Assembly: GCA_012513875.1 (NCBI GenBank)
Contig: JAAZBI010000024.1
Coordinates: 1 to 11,114, forward strand
Direction: 5' to 3'
DNA length: 11,114 nucleotides
Source of the DNA: Mollicutes bacterium
GTDB taxonomy: Bacteria > Bacillota_I > Bacilli_A > RF39 > UBA660
This document shows positions 1 to 5,613 of this stretch, piece after piece (within the stretch, counting starts at the first letter, position 1; the number at the start of each line of letters is the position of its first letter). The translations under genes were made by a program, and so were the position numbers. Under the pieces are notes generated by a model. That model was not told the DNA's origin. It worked only from the letters and a program-made list of their open reading frames with translations, and searched no databases.

Positions 1-132
1 AAAATAATTATAGACACAGTTAAAGAAGTTGTTATTTTATCTAATATTTCTAAAAAAGCTTTAATTGAAATAGAAAAAGAAATTTCTGAACATATGATAA
101 GAGAAAAAAAGAAATTTCTGCAAAAAGTTTAA
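1..132 (+). CDS. C-terminal fragment of an unrecognised protein (5' end outside window)
   Basis: Reading frame 1 is open from the first base to a TAA at 130-132, giving the last 43 residues of a protein that begins upstream. The tail is lysine- and glutamate-rich and looks helical (residues such as IEIEKEISEHMIREKKK), with no motif I can assign to a family. The next gene starts 25 bases downstream on the same strand, and no terminator or promoter is visible between them, so the two are probably co-transcribed. The frame is convincing because it is uninterrupted, ends just before a good ribosome binding site, and has the same AT-rich codon use as its neighbours. I do not assign a function. Confidence 0.6.
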   Translation, partial: KIIIDTVKEVVILSNISKKALIEIEKEISEHMIREKKKFLQKV

Positions 133-157
133 TCGAGACAGGAAAAGGGGAAAAATT

Positions 158-1756
158 GTGATATTAAAAAAACCTTATGCAATTTTAATTAAAAATTTTA
201 AAAAAATACACTTATTATTAAGTGTTCTTTTGATTTTTTTAGCATTTCAAAATACCACTCTCCTTAAATTTTTCAATGAATATATTGAAAGTGGAAGATA
301 TAGTACAGTTACTTCTTCTTTAGCAAAAACATATCTGAATTTTCCAATATTTTTAGCAACAATAGTTATTGTTTTAATTTCAATAGTTATCTTTATTTTA
401 ATGCGTCAAAAAAAGAAACCAACGATAATTTATTTGTTAATGATTGGTTTTTATTTGGGATTATTTATTTATTATATTCAATCTTATTTTTTATTGGATT
501 CTTTAGAATTTAATCCAATAGACCCAAGAACAATCAGAGCACTTAGAGATTTATGTACTATAATAACATATAGTCAATATGTTTTAACTTTAGCAATGCT
601 TGTCAGAGCTGTTGGATTTGATATTAAAAAATTTAACTTTGGAGAAGATTTATCAGAATTACAAATTGATGTTTCTGATAATGAAGAGTTTGAATTAACT
701 GTAGGTGTTGATCCAAGCAAAATTAGTCGTAAAGTAAGAAAAAGTAGAAGAGAATTCAAATACTTTTTATTAGAAAATAAATTTATAATTATTTTAATGT
801 CGGGAACAGTTTTGTTTATTGTTGGTATATTTATGTTTTTTAATTATAAATTTGTTAACAAGGTTTATAGTTTAAATGAACCTTTTAATAGTAATAATTT
901 TGTGATTGAAGTCAAGAAAGCTCAACAAACTAGCCTTAATCAAAGAGGAGAATCAATTGCAACATTAAATAAGACTTACATTGTAGTAAGTTTAAATTTA
1001 ACAAATTTAAGTAAAGACGCAAATAGTATAAAAACGGATGATTTAAGTTTAGAAATAGAAAACAAAGCTTATAAACCTATTATATCTTTATATGATAAAT
1101 TCATTGATTTAGGAAATGGTCTTAACAATCAAAAATTAGTTCAAAATCAAACTGGTGAATATATAATTGTTTTTGAAATTGAAAAAGAATATTTAAATAA
1201 AGATATTATATTAAGATATTGTTATAAATCAGAAATTAAAAAAGGAACAGTAAAACAATATTTTAACAAGGTTAAATTACCAGTAAGTAAAGAAAAATCT
1301 AAAGAAATAATTGCAAAATCATCTCTTGCTAGTGAATTGGATTTTAAAATTGAACCACTTTATAATTCGAAGCTAATTATTGATTATTTTGTGTTTAATA
1401 ATAAACATACTTATGAAATGTTACAATGTTTTGAAAAACAATGTTTTACAGAAATAAGAACTTTAGTAAATCAGCAAACAGGTAAAAAAATATTAAAATT
1501 ACAGACTAATTATTTAGCTGACAAGAAAATTATAATTAAAGAAGCTGAAAATATACAACAAATTCTAAAAAATTATGGTTTTTTAGAATATGAAGTTAAT
1601 TCTAAAAAATATAGTTTAAAATTAATTGATGTTACACCTAAAAATATAAAAGGAAAAGACTTATTTTTTCAAGTCCCAGAAGGATTGGAAAATGCAAATA
1701 GTTTAAAATTAATTATTCAAATCAGAACCAAAAGATATGAATATCAATTAAAGTGA
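158..1756 (+). CDS. five-helix membrane protein with outward C-terminal DUF4352-like domain
   Basis: Hypothetical membrane protein of 532 residues. The start is a GTG, chosen because AGGGG lies 7 bases upstream. Hydrophobic segments lie near residues 17-36, 63-82, 89-112, 132-153 and 208-230. Positive clusters (KKP and KNFKK at the start, RQKKK at 83-87, RKVRKSRR at 191-198) put the N-terminus inside and leave everything after residue 231 outside. Residues 155-207 form a charged cytoplasmic linker, acidic and then basic. Residues about 240-355 read like a beta-sandwich of the DUF4352/telokin-like type: a short strand, then TYIVVSLNLTNLSKD, which matches the family's 'fvvvdvtvkN.s' pattern, then a Q-TGEYIIVFEIE strand. 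This is pattern recognition, not a search result. The remaining 180 residues are not recognised; C424 and C429 could form a disulfide. It may be a cell-surface sensor or adaptor. Its substrate is unknown. Confidence 0.8.
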   Translation: MILKKPYAILIKNFKKIHLLLSVLLIFLAFQNTTLLKFFNEYIESGRYSTVTSSLAKTYLNFPIFLATIVIVLISIVIFILMRQKKKPTIIYLLMIGFYLGLFIYYIQSYFLLDSLEFNPIDPRTIRALRDLCTIITYSQYVLTLAMLVRAVGFDIKKFNFGEDLSELQIDVSDNEEFELTVGVDPSKISRKVRKSRREFKYFLLENKFIIILMSGTVLFIVGIFMFFNYKFVNKVYSLNEPFNSNNFVIEVKKAQQTSLNQRGESIATLNKTYIVVSLNLTNLSKDANSIKTDDLSLEIENKAYKPIISLYDKFIDLGNGLNNQKLVQNQTGEYIIVFEIEKEYLNKDIILRYCYKSEIKKGTVKQYFNKVKLPVSKEKSKEIIAKSSLASELDFKIEPLYNSKLIIDYFVFNNKHTYEMLQCFEKQCFTEIRTLVNQQTGKKILKLQTNYLADKKIIIKEAENIQQILKNYGFLEYEVNSKKYSLKLIDVTPKNIKGKDLFFQVPEGLENANSLKLIIQIRTKRYEYQLK

Positions 1757-1757
1757 T

Positions 1758-1785
1758 TTGACTTATCATAAAAATAAAGTATAAT
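1758..1785 (+). promoter_or_regulatory. promoter of the tetR-type gene
   Basis: A -35 TTGACT (1758-1763) and a -10 TATAAT (1780-1785) are separated by 16 bases. This is close to the sigma-A consensus (5/6 and 6/6). The -35 begins just after the stop codon of the upstream membrane protein gene. The predicted start of transcription, about 1792, falls inside the palindrome at 1790-1804, which supports repression of this promoter. Confidence 0.8.
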
Positions 1786-1789
1786 ATAA

Positions 1790-1804
1790 ATGACAGTTTG
1801 TCAT
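1790..1804. promoter_or_regulatory. palindromic operator, probably for the adjacent TetR-type regulator
   Basis: ATGACA-GTT-TGTCAT is a perfect inverted repeat with 6-base arms and a 3-base centre. It lies 4 bases after the -10 box and directly before the AGGAGG ribosome binding site of the regulator gene. Short palindromes over the promoter are the usual self-regulating site of TetR-family repressors, so binding here would block transcription initiation. I saw no second perfect copy in the window, so any other targets lie elsewhere. The palindrome is seen directly; the binding protein is inferred from position. Confidence 0.7.
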
Positions 1805-1816
1805 AGGAGGTTAAAA

Positions 1817-2413
1817 ATGGCATCGAAAACATTTGATAATTTAAAACTAGAAAAAAAAGAAAAGTTCTTAACCTCAGCGATTAAAGAGTTTTCTCAACAT
1901 TCATTAGGAGAAGCTTCAGTAGCGAGCATTATTAAAGAAGCTGAAATACCAAGAGGAAGCTTTTATCAATATTTTAATGATCTTGAAGATTTATATTATT
2001 ATATTTTAGATGATCATTCTAAGGAAATAAAACAAAAAACTGTTGATTTAGTCATTGAAAATAATGGAGACTTTATTGAAGCTATTAAAGATTTATATGA
2101 TTATTTTTTAAACAAAATAACTGGTAAAAAAAATTATGATTATTTTAAAAATATATTTTTAAAAATGGATTATAAATTAGAAAAAATGTTTTTGTTAAAT
2201 TTAGAAGATAATATTAGCGGAATTATTAATAAAATTGATATTAGTAATTTAAATATCCAAAACAGATTACAATTAGCTTATATTGTAGAAATTGTAAATG
2301 CTTTATTAATTAGAAATTTAACTCAATTTTATCAAAGAAATTTATCTAAAGAAAAAAGCATAGAAATATTTAATAAAGAAATTGAAATCATTGAAAAGGG
2401 ACTAAAAAAATGA
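1817..2413 (+). CDS. TetR/AcrR-family transcriptional regulator
   Basis: A 198-residue DNA-binding regulator of usual TetR length. The N-terminal helix-turn-helix is at about residues 12-60: a first helix with FLTSAIKEF, then ASVASIIKEAEIPRGSFYQYF at 33-53, which matches the family pattern 'tv.dIa..agvs.gtfY.YF', followed by a helix ending YYYILDDH. Residues 70-198 are helical, as in the ligand-binding and dimer domain, with no recognisable ligand signature. An in-frame ATG exists at 1790, but it lies at or upstream of the predicted transcription start. The ATG at 1817 has AGGAGG (1805-1810) 6 bases before it and is the better start. The gene has its own promoter and operator, stands alone on its strand, and ends in a terminator. 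It probably represses itself; other targets cannot be told from here. Confidence 0.92.
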   Translation: MASKTFDNLKLEKKEKFLTSAIKEFSQHSLGEASVASIIKEAEIPRGSFYQYFNDLEDLYYYILDDHSKEIKQKTVDLVIENNGDFIEAIKDLYDYFLNKITGKKNYDYFKNIFLKMDYKLEKMFLLNLEDNISGIINKIDISNLNIQNRLQLAYIVEIVNALLIRNLTQFYQRNLSKEKSIEIFNKEIEIIEKGLKK

Positions 2414-2432
2414 AACATTGTTTCATTTTTTT
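2404..2432. terminator. bidirectional terminator between tetR-type gene and lemA
   Basis: A perfect 13-bp inverted repeat, AAAAAAATGAAAC / GTTTCATTTTTTT, with a 3-base loop (ATT, 2417-2419). Each strand ends in a run of seven T, so it can stop transcription from both sides. It overlaps the last codons of the TetR-type gene and touches the stop codon of the convergent LemA gene. Confidence 0.88.
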
Positions 2433-2961
2433 ATAATTTAAAATCATTTTTATTTTTGTCTTCTAAATTTTTGCCGTCGTAGTAATTTTTAATCTTTAAT
2501 TTATGGATTTTAGCAATTAAATTACTAAATAAAACTTTAATTAATTTGTTATATTTAGTAATATTTTCGTTATAGTATTCGATATATCCATCTAAACTGG
2601 CTTCGTTTTCTTTTAATTCAAACTCAATTTTAATAAAATCTTCAATTTTGCTTAAATTTTTATATTTATATTTAGATTCATAAAATTCTTTAGATAAAGC
2701 TACTAATTTTCTTTCTAAATCAAAACTTGACAATTCTTCTTGTTGAAGATTTTTTAAATCAATCATTATTTCTACATCGATTTTTTCTTTGATAAAAGAT
2801 GTAGCATTAACTAATAAATCATATCTTTCTCTTATAGTTATATCTATTTTGTTTTCTGCCTCATTAATTTTAATGATTAGAGTTTGAAATAAGTTATAAA
2901 TATTTGCATAATAAAAACAAATAGTAAAAACAATTAATAAAATTATAAAAAACCAAATCAT
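2431..2961 (-). CDS. lemA: LemA-family membrane-anchored protein
   Basis: A 176-residue protein with the LemA layout. One N-terminal membrane helix (residues 1-19) is followed by YNLFQTLIIKINEAENKIDI and then RERYDLL (22-50). These match the family's 'YN.Lv......A..qIDv.lkrRyDLiPnLv' block, although the usual PNLV is VNAT here. The second block, residues 101-169, has L-x2-IEDF, the ELKENEASL helix, 'YYNENITKYN', then FSNLIAKIH and NYYDGKNLEDK, matching the conserved 'aR..YN..V..yN' and 'fP..i.a' parts. LemA proteins are helical-bundle proteins thought to face outward from the membrane; their role is poorly known. The usual Arg in 'aRr.YN' is replaced (EYYN), so this is a divergent member. The ribosome binding site AAGGTGA is on the minus strand (plus positions 2966-2972). 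The gene is convergent with tetR and divergent from rpsF. Confidence 0.82.
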   Translation of the reverse strand: MIWFFIILLIVFTICFYYANIYNLFQTLIIKINEAENKIDITIRERYDLLVNATSFIKEKIDVEIMIDLKNLQQEELSSFDLERKLVALSKEFYESKYKYKNLSKIEDFIKIEFELKENEASLDGYIEYYNENITKYNKLIKVLFSNLIAKIHKLKIKNYYDGKNLEDKNKNDFKL

Positions 2962-2985
2962 ATCTTCACCTTAATTCTATAAATG

Positions 2986-3014
2986 AGTATACCAAAAAAC
3001 AACTTTATATTCAA
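2986..3014 (-). promoter_or_regulatory. promoter of lemA
   Basis: On the minus strand, -35 TTGAAT (plus 3009-3014) and -10 TATACT (plus 2986-2991) are 17 bases apart. The predicted start near 2979 gives a leader of about 18 bases that still contains the AAGGTGA ribosome binding site. The -35 box lies inside the loop of the inverted repeat at 2995-3039. Confidence 0.7.
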
Positions 3015-3039
3015 ACAATATTTAAAAAAAGTTGTTTTT
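2995..3039. repeat. 12-bp inverted repeat in the lemA-rpsF divergent promoter region
   Basis: AAAAACAACTTT (2995-3006) and AAAGTTGTTTTT (3028-3039) are perfect reverse complements, separated by 21 bases. One arm lies in the lemA promoter spacer and the other ends 4 bases before the rpsF -35 box. This position suits an operator controlling both genes. It could instead be a weak plus-strand terminator, since the second arm ends in five T, but no plus-strand gene reads into it. Confidence 0.6.
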
Positions 3040-3043
3040 CTCA

Positions 3044-3072
3044 TTTACTTTACTTTAAATAATTGTTATAAT
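3044..3072 (+). promoter_or_regulatory. promoter of the rpsF-ssb-rpsR operon
   Basis: The -35 TTTACT (3044-3049) and -10 TATAAT (3067-3072) have a 17-base spacer. The predicted start is near 3079, leaving a leader of about 66 bases before rpsF. That is the longest leader of the well-supported promoters in this window and matches the structured element described separately. Confidence 0.72.
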
Positions 3073-3092
3073 TGTGTTCGAGTATTAATTTA

Positions 3093-3135
3093 CTCCTTGC
3101 TTTCTTTTAAAAGAAAGCCATTAGACCAAAAGGAG
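3093..3135 (+). promoter_or_regulatory. rpsF leader: hairpin plus anti-ribosome-binding-site stretch
   Basis: The leader contains a perfect palindrome, GCTTTCTTTTAAAAGAAAGC (3099-3118). Immediately before it, CTCCTT (3093-3098) is complementary to AAGGAG (3130-3135), the core of the rpsF ribosome binding site. Together they could form an outer 6-bp helix that hides the site, stacked on the inner hairpin. S6:S18-binding leaders upstream of rpsF are known in many bacteria, so autoregulation is plausible. I do not see a clear CCG motif of the known class, so I call this only a candidate regulatory leader. Confidence 0.5.
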
Positions 3136-3144
3136 GTGTCAGGT

Positions 3145-3429
3145 ATGAAATATGAAATCATGTATATTGTTAGACCTGATCTAGAAGAAGGAAAAATGAA
3201 GGAAGTTGTTAGTAACTTTGAAAAAGTTTTAACTGATAACAAAGCAAAAATCACTTTTTCCAAAGAACTAGGTCAAAAAGAACTAGCATATGAAATTAAA
3301 AAGTTTAAACATGGTTATTACTATTTATATCAAATTGAAGCTTCAAAAGAAGCTATTAAAGAATTTGATCGTTTAGCATTATTGAGTGAAGAAATTATTC
3401 GTCATATGATCATTAAATTAGAAGAATAG
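3145..3429 (+). CDS. rpsF: 30S ribosomal protein S6
   Basis: A 94-residue S6, of normal family length, which binds the central domain of 16S rRNA as a pair with S18. The sequence begins with the typical KYEIMYIVRPD strand, continues with a helix, then GQKELAYEIKKFKHGYYYLYQIEA (the 'lg.r.LaY.I.k..eG.Y....f' core), and ends with the LLSEEIIRHMIIKLE strand. The frame is open for 54 further codons upstream, to an ATG at 2983, but that stretch runs through the promoter and leader. The start at 3145 has AGGAGGTG (3131-3138) 6 bases before it and gives the correct S6 N-terminus. It is the first gene of a three-gene operon with ssb (9-base gap) and rpsR, the standard bacterial order. Confidence 0.97.
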   Translation: MKYEIMYIVRPDLEEGKMKEVVSNFEKVLTDNKAKITFSKELGQKELAYEIKKFKHGYYYLYQIEASKEAIKEFDRLALLSEEIIRHMIIKLEE

Positions 3430-3438
3430 GAGTAAGAT

Positions 3439-3894
3439 ATGAATAAAACGTTTTTAGTTGGAAGATTAACAAAAGACCCAGAATTAAAATATTTAAGCAA
3501 TAATATTGCAGTAGCAAATTTTACTATTGCTATTAATCGTACTTTTACTAATCAAACTGGTGAAAGAGAAGCAGATTTTATTAATATTGTTGTTTGGAGA
3601 AAACAAGCTGAGAATGTCAAAAAATATTTATCTAAAGGTAGTTTAGTTGGAATAGACGGACGTATTCAAACTAGAAATTATGAAAATCCTGAAGGTAAAA
3701 AAGTATATATAACAGAAGTTGTAGCAGATAATGTGCAATTTTTAGAATCAAAAAATCAAAGAGATAATGTTAGTCCACAAGATTTTAGTGGATACGAAAA
3801 TCAAGAAGCTCCAGTTTCTACAGATATTAGTGATGAACCTTTTGCAGATTTTGGAGAGACAGTAGAATTAAGTGAAGATGACATTGCCTTTTAA
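3439..3894 (+). CDS. ssb: single-stranded DNA-binding protein
   Basis: A 151-residue SSB that coats single-stranded DNA in replication, repair and recombination. Residues 1-105 are the OB fold: MNKTFLVGRLTKDPELKY, then VANFTIAINRTF, ADFINIVVWRKQAENVKKYL and KGSLVGIDGRIQTRNYE, ending with VVADNVQFLE. A polar linker follows (106-140). The acidic tip reads EDDIAF. In most SSBs the tip ends DDIPF or DDLPF, so the penultimate proline is an alanine here; the terminal phenylalanine that inserts into partner proteins is kept. The ribosome binding site AGGAG lies just past the rpsF stop. The position between rpsF and rpsR is the usual one, and expression should follow the rpsF promoter. Confidence 0.97.
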   Translation: MNKTFLVGRLTKDPELKYLSNNIAVANFTIAINRTFTNQTGEREADFINIVVWRKQAENVKKYLSKGSLVGIDGRIQTRNYENPEGKKVYITEVVADNVQFLESKNQRDNVSPQDFSGYENQEAPVSTDISDEPFADFGETVELSEDDIAF

Positions 3895-3910
3895 AAAGGA
3901 GGAAATATAA

Positions 3911-4126
3911 ATGGCTGAAAATTTTAGACGCAGAAAAAAAATATGCCAAATGTGTGCTGGAAAAACAGTAGATTATAAAGATGTTGAAATTATTAGAAAA
4001 TATACAAACGAAAAAAATAAAATTGTTCCTAGAAGAGTTTCTGGAGCATGTGCAAAACATCAAAGATTTATTGCTACTCAAGTTAAAAGAGCACGTTTTA
4101 TGGCTTTAATACCATTTTCAAAATAA
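3911..4126 (+). CDS. rpsR: 30S ribosomal protein S18 (zinc-binding type)
   Basis: A 71-residue S18, which partners S6 on the small subunit platform. The basic N-terminus (FRRRKKICQMC) is followed by the conserved DYKDVEIIRKYTNEKNKIVPRRVSGACAKHQR and the C-terminal helix IATQVKRARFMALIPF. C13 and C16 (CQMC) together with the C-x2-H pair in ACAKHQR form a CxxC...CxxH set, the zinc-ligand arrangement of the 'C+' form of S18; many bacteria carry a cysteine-free form instead. The ribosome binding site AAAAAGGAGG lies in the 16-base gap after ssb. It is the last gene of the operon and is followed at once by a hairpin terminator. Confidence 0.97.
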   Translation: MAENFRRRKKICQMCAGKTVDYKDVEIIRKYTNEKNKIVPRRVSGACAKHQRFIATQVKRARFMALIPFSK

Positions 4127-4151
4127 AAAGATAAGTAATTATCTTTTTTTT
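4126..4151 (+). terminator. terminator of the rpsF-ssb-rpsR operon
   Basis: AAAAGATAA (4126-4134) and TTATCTTTT (4139-4147) form a 9-bp stem with loop GTAA, followed by more T to make an eight-T run (4144-4151). The stem begins on the last base of the rpsR stop codon. It is AU-rich and weak, so read-through into gdpP is possible. Confidence 0.72.
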
Positions 4152-4165
4152 GTTAGTTTTTATAG

Positions 4166-4171
4166 TATAAT
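4166..4171 (+). promoter_or_regulatory. -10 box of the gdpP-rplI-dnaB-walJ-rlmH operon
   Basis: A perfect TATAAT lies in the context AGTATAAT. I see no good -35 at 16-18 bases upstream; the best nearby, TTGTTA at 4150-4155, is too close. Initiation near 4178 would leave a leader of only about 14 bases, enough to keep the AAGGAG site. This supports the start codon at 4192. Confidence 0.5.
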
Positions 4172-4191
4172 AAATGAAAGGAGTGATTAAA

Positions 4192-5157
4192 ATGCAAATT
4201 AATATCGAAAAAATCAAATCTTTAGTTAAAAACTCCTCAAAAGTAGTAATTATGGCTCATAAAAGGTTAGATTTAGACGCTTTAGGTTCTTCTTTGGGCT
4301 TATATTATTTTGCTAAATCTTTAGGCAAAAATGCTACTTTATTAATTGAAGAAGATACTTTTGAAGATGGAGTAGGTTTGTCTTTATTAAAGATTAAGAA
4401 AAATAAAATTGATATAGATATTAAGAAATATTCTCAATTAGATTTAGATCCAGAAACTTTATTGATTATTATCGATACTAATAATATGTCATTAGTTCAA
4501 AATGAATTAGCTGTTAAAAATATCAAAAACAAAGTTTTAATCGATCATCATATTAATAGTGGATTACATGATAAAAAATTCTTATATACATTTATTTGTA
4601 ATGAACAATCTAGTTCGGTTGAAATAGTAATTGAAATGTTAAAATATTTAGACACTTATATTCCGCCTTACATTGCTACTATTATGTTGTCAGGAATTTA
4701 TGTGGATAGTAATCGCTTTTCTAGTAAGGCAAGTTATAAGACTCATGAAGGAGCTGCTTATCTGTATAAATGTGGAGCATCATCTGATGAATTGGTTTAT
4801 TTATTAAAAGCAGATTTTGATGAATATGTCGATCAATTAGAAGTTGTTTCTAAAGCTGAAAGATATAACAATTGTCTTATTGCTTTAGGTAATGAAAATA
4901 AATGTTATAAAGCTGAAGATTTAGCGAAAATAGCTGAAAATTTAATATTGATAAAAGATATAGAAGTGGCTTTTACAATTGGAAAGATAAATGATCAAAC
5001 GATTGGTATTAGTGCTAGATCGATTGGCAAAATAAATGTTCAACAAATAATGAAAAAAATGGGTGGTGGAGGCCATAATAATGAGGCGGCTACTCAAATA
5101 AAGGATTTGAAAGTTTTTGAGGTTCTAGAAAAACTAAAAAAGATAGTAGGTGTTTAA
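4192..5157 (+). CDS. DHH/DHHA1 phosphodiesterase, GdpP-like without N-terminal membrane/PAS/GGDEF regions
   Basis: A 321-residue DHH-DHHA1 phosphodiesterase; the family hydrolyses cyclic di-AMP, pApA or short RNAs in the cytosol. Metal-site motifs are complete: H23 with D27 and D29 (AHKRLDLDALGSS), D95 (IIIDTNN), D118-H119-H120 (LIDHH) and D172 (VDSNRF). The DHHA1 half has ISARSIGKINVQQIMKKM followed by GGGGH (291-295) and NNEAATQ. These match the catalytic half of Bacillus GdpP, and the gene sits in the gdpP position directly before rplI and dnaB. GdpP is normally about twice as long, with two membrane helices, a PAS domain and a degenerate GGDEF; none is present, and rpsR lies directly upstream. 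An in-frame ATG at 4174 overlaps the promoter; the ATG at 4192 has AAAGGAG 8 bases before it. NrnA- or Pde2-like activity is the alternative. Confidence 0.9.
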   Translation: MQINIEKIKSLVKNSSKVVIMAHKRLDLDALGSSLGLYYFAKSLGKNATLLIEEDTFEDGVGLSLLKIKKNKIDIDIKKYSQLDLDPETLLIIIDTNNMSLVQNELAVKNIKNKVLIDHHINSGLHDKKFLYTFICNEQSSSVEIVIEMLKYLDTYIPPYIATIMLSGIYVDSNRFSSKASYKTHEGAAYLYKCGASSDELVYLLKADFDEYVDQLEVVSKAERYNNCLIALGNENKCYKAEDLAKIAENLILIKDIEVAFTIGKINDQTIGISARSIGKINVQQIMKKMGGGGHNNEAATQIKDLKVFEVLEKLKKIVGV

Positions 5158-5159
5158 AA

Positions 5160-5603
5160 ATGAAAGTTATATTTTTAGAGAATGTTAAAGGTCAAGGAAA
5201 GAAAAACGAAATTAAAGAAGTAAGCACAGGCTATGCTAATAATTATTTGATAGTTAAAGGTTTAGCAATGGCAGCAACAGATTCTAATCTCAAAATGTTA
5301 GATAGACAAATAAAGGATAATAAGACTAAACAACAAAGTGAATTAGAAAATAGTTTAAAAATAAAAGATAAAATTGAAAAAGAAAAATTAATTTTTAGAA
5401 TAAAAACAGGAGAAAAAGGCAAAGTATTTGGTAGTATTTCTTCAAAACAAATAGAAAAAGAATTAATTGATAAAAATTATCAAATTGAAAAGAAACAAAT
5501 CAAAATTAATAATAATTTATCTACTTTAGGATTACATTGTGTTAAAATAATTTTAGAACAAAAAGTTGAGGCTAATTTGCAAATAGAAATCATTAAGGAA
5601 TAA
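5160..5603 (+). CDS. rplI: 50S ribosomal protein L9
   Basis: A 147-residue L9, of full family length, a dumbbell-shaped protein bound to 23S rRNA domain V. The N-terminal domain MKVIFLENVKGQGKKNEIKEV continues with STGYANNYLI (the conserved 'v.dGYarNfLip' segment) and KGLAMAAT. A long charged helix spans about residues 41-78. The C-terminal domain has KVFGSISSKQIEKEL and ends with STLGLHCVKIIL and VEANLQIEIIKE. In the conserved 'GYARNYL' stretch the usual arginine is an asparagine. It starts 2 bases after the phosphodiesterase stop, with its ribosome binding site inside that gene (AGTAGGTG), so translation is probably coupled. The gdpP-rplI-dnaB order is standard in Firmicutes. Confidence 0.97.
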   Translation: MKVIFLENVKGQGKKNEIKEVSTGYANNYLIVKGLAMAATDSNLKMLDRQIKDNKTKQQSELENSLKIKDKIEKEKLIFRIKTGEKGKVFGSISSKQIEKELIDKNYQIEKKQIKINNNLSTLGLHCVKIILEQKVEANLQIEIIKE

Positions 5604-5613
5604 GGTGATATAA

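Noticed and set aside
2983..3144. N-terminal extension of rpsF to an upstream ATG at 2983
   Set aside because: The extra 54 codons cross the rpsF promoter, the leader hairpin and the lemA promoter; the start at 3145 has a strong ribosome binding site and gives normal S6 length.
3827..4081. Open frame of 84 codons on the minus strand
   Set aside because: It is antisense to the end of ssb and to rpsR, both certain genes, and encodes nothing recognisable.
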